From Methylobacterium aquaticum (GTDB lineage: Bacteria > Pseudomonadota > Alphaproteobacteria > Rhizobiales > Beijerinckiaceae): a stretch of 39,373 nucleotides of DNA. Both the position numbers and the translations under genes were made by a program. The number at the start of each line of letters is the position of its first letter. Position 1 is the first letter of the stretch. The notes beneath the pieces were generated by a model, which worked only from the letters and a program-made list of their open reading frames with translations, was not told where the DNA came from and did not search any database. Positions 8,391 through 15,562 of this stretch are shown one piece after another. The stretch is taken from contig NZ_LABX01000015.1 in NCBI RefSeq assembly GCF_001043915.1, forward strand, positions 1 to 39,373, written 5' to 3'.

Positions 8391-8840
8391 TCAGCGCGGC
8401 GCGAACAGCAGGCGTTCGACCAGGGACGCCCAGCGGTCGCGGTCGGTGCGCAGGTCGTGCTGCATCGTCTCCTCCTGCGCCTGCTGGGTCGTCAAGGCCG
8501 CAACCTGTGCGCGCAGTTCTGCGGCGGCCTCACGCTCGGAGCGCAGGACGGCCTTCATCAGCTTGTTTTCCGCCTCGAGCTTCGCGACGAGGTCGTCGAT
8601 CTCCTCGATCTCCATCTCGTCGGGCGGCGGCAGCCGGTAGGGGCGCGCGCCGATCCAGCCCGGCGGAAGGAGCAGGCGCCGCACCAGATCGAAATCCGGG
8701 CCGCTCCGCGCGTTCATGTCCATCACGCTCCGGCCACTCAGATCCGGGCCGCTCCGCCCCAGAAGATCCGGGCCGCTCCGCCCACTCAAATCCGGGCCGC
8801 TCCGCTCCTGGCCCGAGATGTCGAACATCGCCTCGCCCAT
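8391..8840 (-). CDS. Uncharacterised coiled-coil protein with SGRSGPDL repeats
   Basis: About 149 residues, no family recognised. The N-terminal third carries repeats of the octapeptide (S)GRSGPDL encoded by a 24-base tandem repeat. A short hydrophobic piece (LVRRLLLPPGWIGARPYRLP) follows, then a long charged helix rich in Glu, Ala and Leu (about residues 75-135) that looks like a coiled coil. The start at 8840 is favoured over an ATG at 8897 because GGAG lies eight bases before it (read on the minus strand). It may be co-transcribed with the reductase at 7353, 57 bases on. It is plausibly a real gene, since the C-terminal half has coding-like composition, but the function is unknown. Confidence 0.6.
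   Translation of the reverse strand: MGEAMFDISGQERSGPDLSGRSGPDLLGRSGPDLSGRSVMDMNARSGPDFDLVRRLLLPPGWIGARPYRLPPPDEMEIEEIDDLVAKLEAENKLMKAVLRSEREAAAELRAQVAALTTQQAQEETMQHDLRTDRDRWASLVERLLFAPR
8694..8805. repeat. 24-bp tandem repeat inside the coiled-coil gene
   Basis: Copies of ATCCGGGCCGCTCCGC start at 8694, 8742, 8766 and 8790, so three lie at an exact 24-base period and the fourth is two periods away, with a degenerate unit between. Because 24 is a multiple of three, the repeat encodes the octapeptide SGRSGPDL in frame. Read on the minus strand the core is CGGCCCGGA, the same nine bases found in the intergenic hairpin repeats at 1469-1564. Confidence 0.85.
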
Positions 8841-9058
8841 TGCCGCTTCTCCGCGCCTCGCACCGCCCGGACCACGCCCTCCCGGGGCGCGCCGCATCCG
8901 ATCACGGCCAGGCTGACGATGCTGTCGTCATGGTTAAGGAGCGTTTAAATGACACCGACGCATTCGCATGATTGACCGGATGAAACCGCCGACACACTCT
9001 GCCCGATGATACCCGGAGCGGACGCCGATTCGCCCGCTCCGGCACCACGGAGATCGCG

Positions 9059-9439
9059 ATGCTGGACGGACGACGGGTGCTGATCGTCGAGGACGAGGCG
9101 CTGGTCGCCCTGGAACTGACCGAGATCGTGACCGGCGCGAACGGCCACGCCGTCGGCCCGGCCCGCACCAACCGCGAGGCCCTCGCCCTCATCGACATCG
9201 AGACGATCGACGTGGCGATCCTCGATCTCAACCTCGCCGACGGCGAGGCGACGCCCACTGCCGAATCCCTGATCGCCAAGGGTGTGCCGGTCCTGATCTG
9301 CACCGGCGGGGTCTTGCCCCGCGCGATGCGGCTGATGTGGCCGGACCTGCCGATGCTGAGGAAGCCGCTGAACCCGGACCGGCTGGTGGAGGCGTTGGGG
9401 GCGCTGTGTGCGGAGCCGGCAGGGCTGAGCCGACCCTGA
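9059..9439 (+). CDS. Single-domain response regulator (receiver domain only)
   Basis: 126 residues forming one CheY-like receiver domain with no output domain. The acidic pair E11-D12, the phospho-acceptor D56 in VAILDLN, T82 in CTGG and K102 in RKPL are all present, so phosphorylation should work. Such proteins commonly act as phosphate shuttles or sinks, or bind a partner directly. The start is set by GGAG at 9049-9052. No kinase is adjacent; the only histidine kinase in the window is at 37568, and a link between them is speculation. A seven-base-pair hairpin follows the stop by 12 bases. Confidence 0.9.
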   Translation: MLDGRRVLIVEDEALVALELTEIVTGANGHAVGPARTNREALALIDIETIDVAILDLNLADGEATPTAESLIAKGVPVLICTGGVLPRAMRLMWPDLPMLRKPLNPDRLVEALGALCAEPAGLSRP

Positions 9440-9451
9440 GCATCACTCGCC

Positions 9452-9468
9452 GAAGCGGTCACCGCTTC
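9452..9468 (+). terminator. Hairpin after the receiver gene, possible terminator
   Basis: GAAGCGG (9452-9458) pairs with CCGCTTC (9462-9468) around TCA, and flanking CGC/GCG could extend the stem after one mismatch. No T-tract follows, so it may be an RNA end signal of weak type or an unrelated palindrome. Confidence 0.35.
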
Positions 9469-9889
9469 TGCGGGAGATGATGCAAAGACAAGGCGACAAG
9501 CCGAGTTCTGCCATGCCGCTCTGCGGAGCGTGGCGCCGGTGCCGTTCCCTCTCACGGCGAACCACGTTTGCGTCGCGATCTCGCGTGGCGGCCGCCGAGA
9601 GATCTCGTCGGGATGCGTCGTATGCCTCGCGGCGGTCTCGTCCCGCTCTGCCCTGCTTCGCGGGCGAGCCCGGATCGTGTCGCCTGCTTGCGGCAGATTT
9701 CGGGCGCTCGCCTGACTTTCCGACCCAAGATGATCGGTTCATTGTCAAATCACATAAATCAAGAGGAGGCATTATTGCTTGCGCCATGCGTCGCCGATTG
9801 GCTTCATTTGGCGGATATCTTGGAAAAAAGCATATGCAAAGGCGCAATGACCGGAATTTCATTTTGGATGTCAAGGCAATCCAAATACG

Positions 9890-9930
9890 AAAAACAAAAA
9901 AATTTACGAAGACATTTATTGTCTTCAAAT
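9890..9930 (-). terminator. Strong minus-strand rho-independent terminator with no gene before it
   Basis: Read on the minus strand, ATTTGAAGACA pairs with TGTCTTC-GT-AAAT around ATAAA (seven perfect pairs, a two-base bulge, four more pairs) and runs straight into TTTTTTGTTTTT. It is among the best terminator structures in the window. No minus-strand coding gene ends nearby: the next one upstream on that strand stops at 10948 and has its own terminator at 10660-10691. Confidence 0.75.
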
Positions 9931-10021
9931 ATGGCGCTGGTCCAGTCGTGGGTCGCGGCGGCGTGATTGGCGGCTCCGTGCCGCACGTCTTGCCGTATCA
10001 AGCAAAAGCAAATCTTGTTAG
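9890..10021 (-). ncRNA. Candidate small RNA (about 130 nt)
   Basis: A -10-like TAATAT (minus strand, 10033-10028) would start transcription near 10021, and a strong terminator ends at 9890. Between them no reading frame looks real. The -35 region is weak (TTTGCC or TAGTTT, depending on spacing), so the promoter is uncertain. It lies upstream of and divergent to the small secreted protein gene at 10141. The call rests on the orphan terminator plus the promoter-like element only; no known RNA family is recognised. Confidence 0.3.
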
Positions 10022-10140
10022 ATCATGATATTACTATATGGCAGTATCGGCAAACTACGCAGAATACCGATACGGCTTGGGTTGGCCGTTAATTTTTGGT
10101 AAACGACCGGTGCTGACGCTAAAGCTCAGGGGGTTTGACC

Positions 10141-10542
10141 ATGGCAAGGTATATCTCTGCAATATATGCCGTTATGATCGCAGTGGCTGCATTTGTCGTG
10201 ACGCCGTCCACGGCACAGGCGGACTGCTTCGAGTGTGTTCCGGACACCGTAACTTATTATCCGGTCACGCCTAGTTACCGCGTTCGGACTATTAACAAGT
10301 ATTCAACCTATACGCGGTATCGCGACATCTATCGTACGAATTTCGTGTACAGGACACGGTCGATCTATCACATCACTCGGATCCGTCCGATCGTCAGGCT
10401 GCACACCGTCAACCGCATTCACCATCGGAACGTCGCGCTGATCCGCAATGTGAACGTGTATCGGGTGCAGCGCTTGCCGACCCGCTATGTCCACTCAAGC
10501 AGCACCGTCCACCTTTATAACGGTTGTGTCGAGTGTTATTGA
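10141..10542 (+). CDS. Small secreted Tyr/Arg-rich protein with terminal CxxC pairs
   Basis: 133 residues, family not recognised. A Sec signal peptide (1-27, cleavage likely at AQA-D) is followed at once by C29-F-E-C32; the protein ends in C129-V-E-C132-Y, so a CxEC pair sits at each end. Between them the chain is rich in Tyr, Arg, Val, Ile and Thr in an alternating pattern suggesting beta strands, very basic, with almost no acidic residues. GGGGG at 10129-10133 lies seven bases before the ATG. Base composition is much lower in GC than in the flanking genes, which points to transfer or to relaxed constraint. Export, metal binding or disulfide cross-linking are inferences. Confidence 0.75.
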   Translation: MARYISAIYAVMIAVAAFVVTPSTAQADCFECVPDTVTYYPVTPSYRVRTINKYSTYTRYRDIYRTNFVYRTRSIYHITRIRPIVRLHTVNRIHHRNVALIRNVNVYRVQRLPTRYVHSSSTVHLYNGCVECY

Positions 10543-10947
10543 TCCTGCAAGCCACCAAACGGTAGACGGAAAGTTTCGGGCGGAACGTGCTTTCGCGCAT
10601 CGCCGGTGACACGTGAAGCCCTCGTCTCTGTTCGTCGGAGGCGATCTTCGTCCATGTCTAATAAAAACAACGGTCGTTGGAAACGACCGTTGCCTATTGG
10701 AACAGTGTCTCGCATCCCATCCGAGTGCGGCGGCTCTTCTGTGCTGCCGCGCTCGTCATGTCTTTAGGGCAGCCGTCCCATTCCCGCGGGGTCGGCCCGA
10801 CCAGCCCGGGCCGATCACGGCCTGCCCCCGTCGCGTCCGCGGATGCGCCCCTCGCTGGACCCGATGTGACGGCGTTTCCATGCTCGTCCGAGTGGCCTTC
10901 CGCGGCTGCCCTTCGGCCCGCCGCTGCCGCCGCGCCACTTCGCCCCT
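10543..10947. other. Intergenic region between convergent genes
   Basis: About 400 bases between the small secreted protein gene and the end of the GGDEF-EAL gene. It holds a minus-strand terminator at 10660-10691. The remainder (10692-10947) is GC-rich and would be the 3' untranslated part of the GGDEF-EAL transcript; short frames there are Arg/Gly-rich and unconvincing. Confidence 0.55.
10660..10691 (-). terminator. Rho-independent terminator for the GGDEF-EAL gene
   Basis: AACGGTCGTT (10669-10678) and AACGACCGTT (10682-10691) form a perfect ten-base-pair stem with a three-base loop. On the minus strand the stem is followed by GTTTTTATTAG, a good T-tract. It lies 257 bases beyond the stop of the minus-strand gene ending at 10948. 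Confidence 0.8.
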
Positions 10948-13866
10948 CTACGCCGCCTCCGGCGCCGCCCCGACCAGTTGCCGGGCCTGAAGGATCGACA
11001 TCGGCTCGCCGAAGGCGAAGCCCTGTGCGTAGTCGCAGCCGACCTCGGCGAGGGCCAGGGCATCGGCTTCCGATTCGGCGCCCTCGGCGATGATTTCGAG
11101 GCCGAGCTCCTGCGCCATTCGGACGATCGAGCGCAGGATGCCGGAACGGCCATTCGCCATCTGGCGCACGAAGGACTGGTCGATCTTGATCGTGTCGAAG
11201 GGAAAGCGCTGCATGTAGGTCAGCGCCGAATAGCCGGTGCCGAAATCGTCGAGGCACAGGCCCGCGCCGAGTTCGTGGATCCGGGCCAACATCTGGGCGG
11301 CGTATTCCGGGTTCTCCATCACCAGCGCCTCGGTCAGCTCGAGCTTGAGCGAGCCGGGGACGACGCCGGTGCGGGCGAGCACGGTCTTCACGTCGTGCAG
11401 CAGGTCGTGGCGCAGGAGCTGGCGCGAGGACAGGTTGACCGACGCGAAGATCGGTGGCTCGACCACGAGCGCCTGTTGCCAGGCGGCGAGTTCGGCGGCG
11501 GTGCGCTCGAGCGCGAAGACGCCGAGATTGACGATCAGGCCGGATTCCTCGGCGATCGGCAGGAAGACCTGGGGGACGACGCGCCCGAGCCGAGGATGGT
11601 CCCAGCGAAGCACCGTCTCGAAGCCCGCCACGGTGCGGTCCTCCAGGCGCACGATCGGCTGAAACAGCACCTTGATCTCGTTGCGCTCCAGCGCCCGGCG
11701 CAGGTCGCTCTCCAGCATCATCCGCTCGCCACGGTCGGAGCGCATCGTCGGCCGGTAGACCTCGATCCGGTCGCCGCCCTGGCGCTTGCCGTTGATCATC
11801 GCGAGTTCGGCGTTCTTCACCACGTCGTCGCGCTTCACCACCGCCCCGGCCTCGTGCAGGGCGACGCCGATCGAGGGCGTCAGGAAGATTTCCCGATCGG
11901 CATAGGTGATCGGCGTGGTGATCGCTCGGCGGATGCTGTCGGCGAAGGCGATGATCCGGTCGGGGTCGCGCTCGGAGAGCAGGATGATGGCGAATTCGTC
12001 GCCGGCGATCCGGGCCAGGGTGTCCTGGGGCCGCAGCAGGCGGTTGAGGCGGCGCGACAGCGTCAGCAGGATCGAGTCACCCGCCGAGAGCCCGATCGCG
12101 TCGTTGACCTGCTTGAACCGATCGATGTCGATCACGAACAAGGTCGGCTTGAGGCGCGGGTCCTGGCTCGCGAGCGCCAGGCCGGCATCGAGCCTGTCGT
12201 TGAACAATTCGCGGTTGGGCAGGCCGGTCAGGTTGTCGTGCACCGCGTCGTGCAGCAGCCGTTCCTCGGCGATCTTGGCCTCGGTCACGTCCGCGATGGT
12301 GCCGACGATCCGCACCACCTCGCCGTCGGTCCCGATCACCGGCCGCGCCTTGAGCCGGAACCAGTAATAGGGCCCCGCCGTCGAGCGCAGGCGGAAATCC
12401 TGGGAGATGCGGCCGCGGCGCTCCTCGATCACCGTGTCGAGGGCGGCGGAATAGCGCTCGACGTCGAAGGGGTGGAGAAGGGAGAGCCAGTTCGCCTGCG
12501 GCCCCTCCAGCGCCCCGCGCTTCAGGCCGAGTTGCCCCTCGATCTCGGGGCCGGCGAAGACCCGATCGCCCGGCACGTCCCAGTCGAACACCACGTCGCC
12601 GGCGCCGGTGAGCGCCAGCGCCCGACGCTCGGTGTCGGAGACGAGGCTATTGCCCAAGCCCCCGCCCGCGAAGGCGTGCTGGAGCACCGTGAAGCCGATC
12701 AGCATCACGATCAGGACGAGGCCTCCGATCAGCGCCGGCTGGACGAGGTCGTTATGGAGCTGGCCGGTGATGGCGAAGCCCGCCGCCACCACCCAGGCGA
12801 GCAGCAGCAGCCAGGTCGGGATCAGCAGGATCGCCCGGTCGTAGCCGTTGTGGATCGCCAGATAGACGACGAGCAGCAGGCCGATGCCCGCCACGGTGGC
12901 GATCGAGATCCGGGCGACGCCCGCCGCCACCGGCGGGTCGATCACGGCGAGGCCCACGAGGCCGCCGAGGAACAGGAGCCAGATCAGCGCCACGTGGCTG
13001 TAGCGCACGTGCCAGCGGGCGAGGTTGAGATAGGCGAACAGGAACACCAGCAGGGTGGCGCCGAGCACGGCTTCCGCGGAGGCCCGGTAGATCCGCTCGG
13101 CGACCTCGGTGACCGGAAACACGCGCTGGAAGAACCCGAAATCGATGCAGGCATAGGCCAGCACCGCCCAGGCAAGCGCCGCCGCCGCCGGGAAGATGAT
13201 CGCGCCTTTGACCACGAACACGATGGTCAGGAACAGCGCCAGCAACCCGGCGATGCCGATGATGATGCCCTTGTAGAGGGTGAGCCCGGTCGCCTTCTTG
13301 CGGTAGGCATCCTGGTCCCAGAGATAGACCTGCGGCACGTTGGGGGTGCGCAGCTCCGCCACGAAGGTGACGGTGGTCCCGGGATCGAGGGTGATGACGA
13401 ACTGGTCGGCATCCGGGCTCTCGTCGCGCTCGGGCCGGATGCCCTGGCTCGCCGTGATGGCGGCGATGCGGGATCCCCCGAGATCGGGCCAGACCACGCC
13501 GGAGCCGACGAGGCGGAAATGCGGGGCCACCAGCAGGCGGTCGATCTGCTCGTCGGTGTCGTTGGTGAGGGCGAACACCATCCAGTCCGGCCGTGCCCCG
13601 GTCTCGCGCGCCTTCACGGCGATGCGGCGCACGATGCCGTCCTTGCCCGGTGCCGTGGAGATCTGGATCAGGTCGCCGTCCGAGCGGTAGCGCTCGATCG
13701 CCGGGGTGAGGTCGATGGCCTGCGAATCGAGGGTGACGCGCACGGCCTCGACCGCGCGGGCCTCCGGCGCGGCGATGAGCAACCCGGCGAGGGCCGCGAG
13801 GCAGGCGAGGACGAGTGAGAGCGTGCGCAAGCTTCGGCGTCTTCCGACCGGACAAAGGACGGCCAC
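10948..13866 (-). CDS. Membrane-anchored GGDEF-EAL protein with 7TMR-DISM-like sensor and PAS domain
   Basis: About 970 residues acting on cyclic di-GMP at the inner membrane. In order: signal peptide ending at ARA-V; a periplasmic beta-rich domain with YLWDQDAY just before the membrane (7TMR-DISM type); seven or so helices; a PAS domain (DVVFDWDVPGD ... ADVTEAK); GGDEF; EAL. The diguanylate cyclase motif is AGDEF, with the inhibitory I-site RPQD five residues upstream, and the EAL motif is E-T-V, but the metal and catalytic residues remain: NLSSRQ, ELTEALVMEN, LDDFGTGYS, KIDQSFV and an E..Q near the end. Either activity could persist. The start is uncertain: GTG 13866, TTG 13830 (with GGAAG upstream) or GTG 14016; the signal peptide favours the two shorter forms. 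Confidence 0.9.
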   Translation of the reverse strand: MAVLCPVGRRRSLRTLSLVLACLAALAGLLIAAPEARAVEAVRVTLDSQAIDLTPAIERYRSDGDLIQISTAPGKDGIVRRIAVKARETGARPDWMVFALTNDTDEQIDRLLVAPHFRLVGSGVVWPDLGGSRIAAITASQGIRPERDESPDADQFVITLDPGTTVTFVAELRTPNVPQVYLWDQDAYRKKATGLTLYKGIIIGIAGLLALFLTIVFVVKGAIIFPAAAALAWAVLAYACIDFGFFQRVFPVTEVAERIYRASAEAVLGATLLVFLFAYLNLARWHVRYSHVALIWLLFLGGLVGLAVIDPPVAAGVARISIATVAGIGLLLVVYLAIHNGYDRAILLIPTWLLLLAWVVAAGFAITGQLHNDLVQPALIGGLVLIVMLIGFTVLQHAFAGGGLGNSLVSDTERRALALTGAGDVVFDWDVPGDRVFAGPEIEGQLGLKRGALEGPQANWLSLLHPFDVERYSAALDTVIEERRGRISQDFRLRSTAGPYYWFRLKARPVIGTDGEVVRIVGTIADVTEAKIAEERLLHDAVHDNLTGLPNRELFNDRLDAGLALASQDPRLKPTLFVIDIDRFKQVNDAIGLSAGDSILLTLSRRLNRLLRPQDTLARIAGDEFAIILLSERDPDRIIAFADSIRRAITTPITYADREIFLTPSIGVALHEAGAVVKRDDVVKNAELAMINGKRQGGDRIEVYRPTMRSDRGERMMLESDLRRALERNEIKVLFQPIVRLEDRTVAGFETVLRWDHPRLGRVVPQVFLPIAEESGLIVNLGVFALERTAAELAAWQQALVVEPPIFASVNLSSRQLLRHDLLHDVKTVLARTGVVPGSLKLELTEALVMENPEYAAQMLARIHELGAGLCLDDFGTGYSALTYMQRFPFDTIKIDQSFVRQMANGRSGILRSIVRMAQELGLEIIAEGAESEADALALAEVGCDYAQGFAFGEPMSILQARQLVGAAPEAA

Positions 13867-14020
13867 GGGGCGGCTCGGGGAGGTGCCGGACCGTACTGAC
13901 GCCCAAGCTTCCGAGCAAGGCGGAGGCCTCGGATCTCCCCTGCCGCCCGCGAGCGCGACCGTCGACGGGCTTCGATCGCTCCCCTTTGCGGCCAAATCAA
14001 GTTGTGCCGATTGCACCGTA

Positions 14021-14070
14021 ATCGGTGCCGATCCCTTGGCGATCGGTGCCGATCCCTCCGTGATCGGTGC
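14021..14070. repeat. 21-bp tandem repeat with palindromic core
   Basis: ATCGGTGCCGATCCC occurs at 14021-14035 and 14042-14056, and a partial ATCGGTGC at 14063-14070, an exact 21-base period. The core GATCGGTGCCGATC is an inverted repeat (GATCGG/CCGATC around TG). It lies between the 5' end of the GGDEF-EAL gene and the stop of the gene or small ORF at 14078, in the region that would hold the GGDEF-EAL promoter. Confidence 0.8.
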
Positions 14071-14077
14071 TTGTGGG

Positions 14078-14224
14078 TCAGGGACCGGACGCCACGTCGG
14101 CGATCGGGACCAGCCCCCCGCATTCCGGGTGGCGCATCAGCTCGGTCGGGAACGCGAAGGTCAGCGCGTGAGTCGGGCAGTTCGCCACGACGTGCCCGAG
14201 GATCGGCCGGCCGGCGAGGCTCAA
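14078..14224 (-). CDS. Possible 48-residue protein
   Basis: A short minus-strand frame beginning at TTG 14224 that encodes a peptide containing ANCPTHALTFAF, MRHPECGG and LVPIADVASGP. Third codon positions are almost all G or C, as in true genes here, and a Cys/His-containing composition is unusual for a chance frame. No ribosome site is evident, the start is a guess, and no family is recognised. It lies 29 bases beyond the stop of the M16 peptidase, so it could be co-transcribed, or be the remnant of a longer gene. Confidence 0.3.
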   Translation of the reverse strand: MSLAGRPILGHVVANCPTHALTFAFPTELMRHPECGGLVPIADVASGP

Positions 14225-14253
14225 TCGGCGAGATCTGCTTGGCCTCGGCGTGA

Positions 14254-15549
14254 TCACCCCGCCCGGAGGGCCGTCCTGACCGCTTCCAGGCTCTGGAGCG
14301 TCTTGACCGGCCCGATTGCCGCGAGGGTCGGCGCACCGGCGATCAGCGCGCGCCCGGCCGCACGCACGTCGTCGGGCGTGACGGCGTCGACCTTGGCGAT
14401 CACCTCGGCGGCCGGGATCACCCGGCCCCAGGCGAGGAGCTGCCGCGCCGTGCGCTCGATGCGGCCACCCGGCGTCTCCAGCGCCGAGAGCAACGCCACC
14501 TTGAGCTGCGCCTTGGCCCGGGCGAGTTCGGCGGCATCGACCGTCTCCGCCGCCTCGCGCAGGCAGCCGAGCGTCACCTCGACGAGGTCCGCCAGGTCGC
14601 GGCCGGCGGTGCCGGCGCCGATGCCGAACAGGCCGCAATCGCTGAAGGGCCAGTGGAAGGCGTGGATCTCGTAGGCGAGGCCGCGGGTCTCGCGCACTTC
14701 GTGCCAGAGCCGTGAGGTCAGCCCGCCGCCGAGCACCTGCGCGAAGAGATGGGTGGCGTAGTAGGTCTCGTCCCGGAACGACCGGCCGGGCAGGCCGAGG
14801 ACGAGATTGGCCTGTTCGAGCTTGCGCGGCATCCGGCGCTCGCCGCCGCGATACTGGCCCGGGACCGCCTCCGGCGCGTCGCCCGCCGGCATGGCGCCGA
14901 AATGCGCCTCCGCCGCTGCCACGATCGCGTCGTGCTCGACGGCGCCGGCCGCGGCCAGGACCATGCGCCCCGGGGTGTATTCCCGGGCGAGATAGGCTTC
15001 GATCGCCGCCTTGTCGAAGCTCTCGATGGTGTCCGGGCGCCCGAGGATCGGCCGGCCGATCGGCTGGTCGGGGAAGGCCGCCTCCGTGAAGGCGTCGTAG
15101 ACGACGTCGTCCGGCGTATCCTCGACGGCGGCGTATTCCTGGAGGATCACGCCCTTCTCGCGGGCCAGCTCGCCGGCCTCGAAGACCGAGCGGGTCAGGA
15201 TGTCGCCGAGCACGTCGAGGGCGACCCCGGCATCCTCGCCGAGCACGCGCGCGGTGTAGCTCGTCTGCTCGACGCTGGTGGCGGCGTTGATGTCGCCGCC
15301 GACATTCTCGATGTCCTCGGCGATCGCCCTGGCCGAGCGCGTCGCGGTGCCCTTGAACGCCATATGCTCGATCAGGTGGCTGAGGCCGTGCTCCTCCGGC
15401 CGCTCGTTGCGCGAGCCGGCCCCGACCCAGACCCCGAGGGTCGCGGTGGCGAGCCCCGGCATCGCCTCGGTGACGACGGTGAGGCCATTGGCCAGGCGGG
15501 TGATCTTGAGGTCCGGCGAGGCGCCGAGCGTCGCGAAATGCTGGTTCAT
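14254..15549 (-). CDS. M16 family zinc peptidase (processing-peptidase-like)
   Basis: 431 residues, single M16 unit of the size of bacterial homologues of the mitochondrial processing peptidase beta subunit. The inverted zinc motif HLIEHMAFKGT (HxxEH) is at about residues 57-67, and the distal Glu is in VILQEYAAVED, so the active site is complete. The N-terminal ITRLANGLTVVTE opening and RNERPEEHGLSH are typical. No signal peptide is seen, which suggests a cytoplasmic enzyme. It starts 13 bases after the thrC stop and is surely in the same operon, a pairing conserved in Rhizobiales. Natural substrates of these bacterial enzymes are poorly known. Confidence 0.92.
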   Translation of the reverse strand: MNQHFATLGASPDLKITRLANGLTVVTEAMPGLATATLGVWVGAGSRNERPEEHGLSHLIEHMAFKGTATRSARAIAEDIENVGGDINAATSVEQTSYTARVLGEDAGVALDVLGDILTRSVFEAGELAREKGVILQEYAAVEDTPDDVVYDAFTEAAFPDQPIGRPILGRPDTIESFDKAAIEAYLAREYTPGRMVLAAAGAVEHDAIVAAAEAHFGAMPAGDAPEAVPGQYRGGERRMPRKLEQANLVLGLPGRSFRDETYYATHLFAQVLGGGLTSRLWHEVRETRGLAYEIHAFHWPFSDCGLFGIGAGTAGRDLADLVEVTLGCLREAAETVDAAELARAKAQLKVALLSALETPGGRIERTARQLLAWGRVIPAAEVIAKVDAVTPDDVRAAGRALIAGAPTLAAIGPVKTLQSLEAVRTALRAG

Positions 15550-15562
15550 GCGGCGGTCCCGT

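Larger units (their letters stand above)
9440..10140. other. Gene-poor, partly AT-rich island
   Basis: About 700 bases without a convincing protein gene. Up to about 9715 the composition is like the rest of the window; from about 9720 onward it turns clearly AT-richer, with A- and T-runs (9890-9905, 10091-10098). Open frames on both strands here (for example 9477-10028 plus, 9443-9928 minus) lack family resemblance, ribosome sites and normal codon use, so they are not called. The stretch holds a strong minus-strand terminator and a possible promoter for a short minus-strand RNA, listed separately, and presumably the promoter of the gene at 10141. Confidence 0.6.

Noticed and set aside
9443..10028. 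Open frames on both strands, including a 183-residue plus-strand one and a 161-residue minus-strand one
   Set aside because: They overlap each other, lack ribosome sites and recognisable domains, and run through a change in base composition, so they are most likely chance frames.
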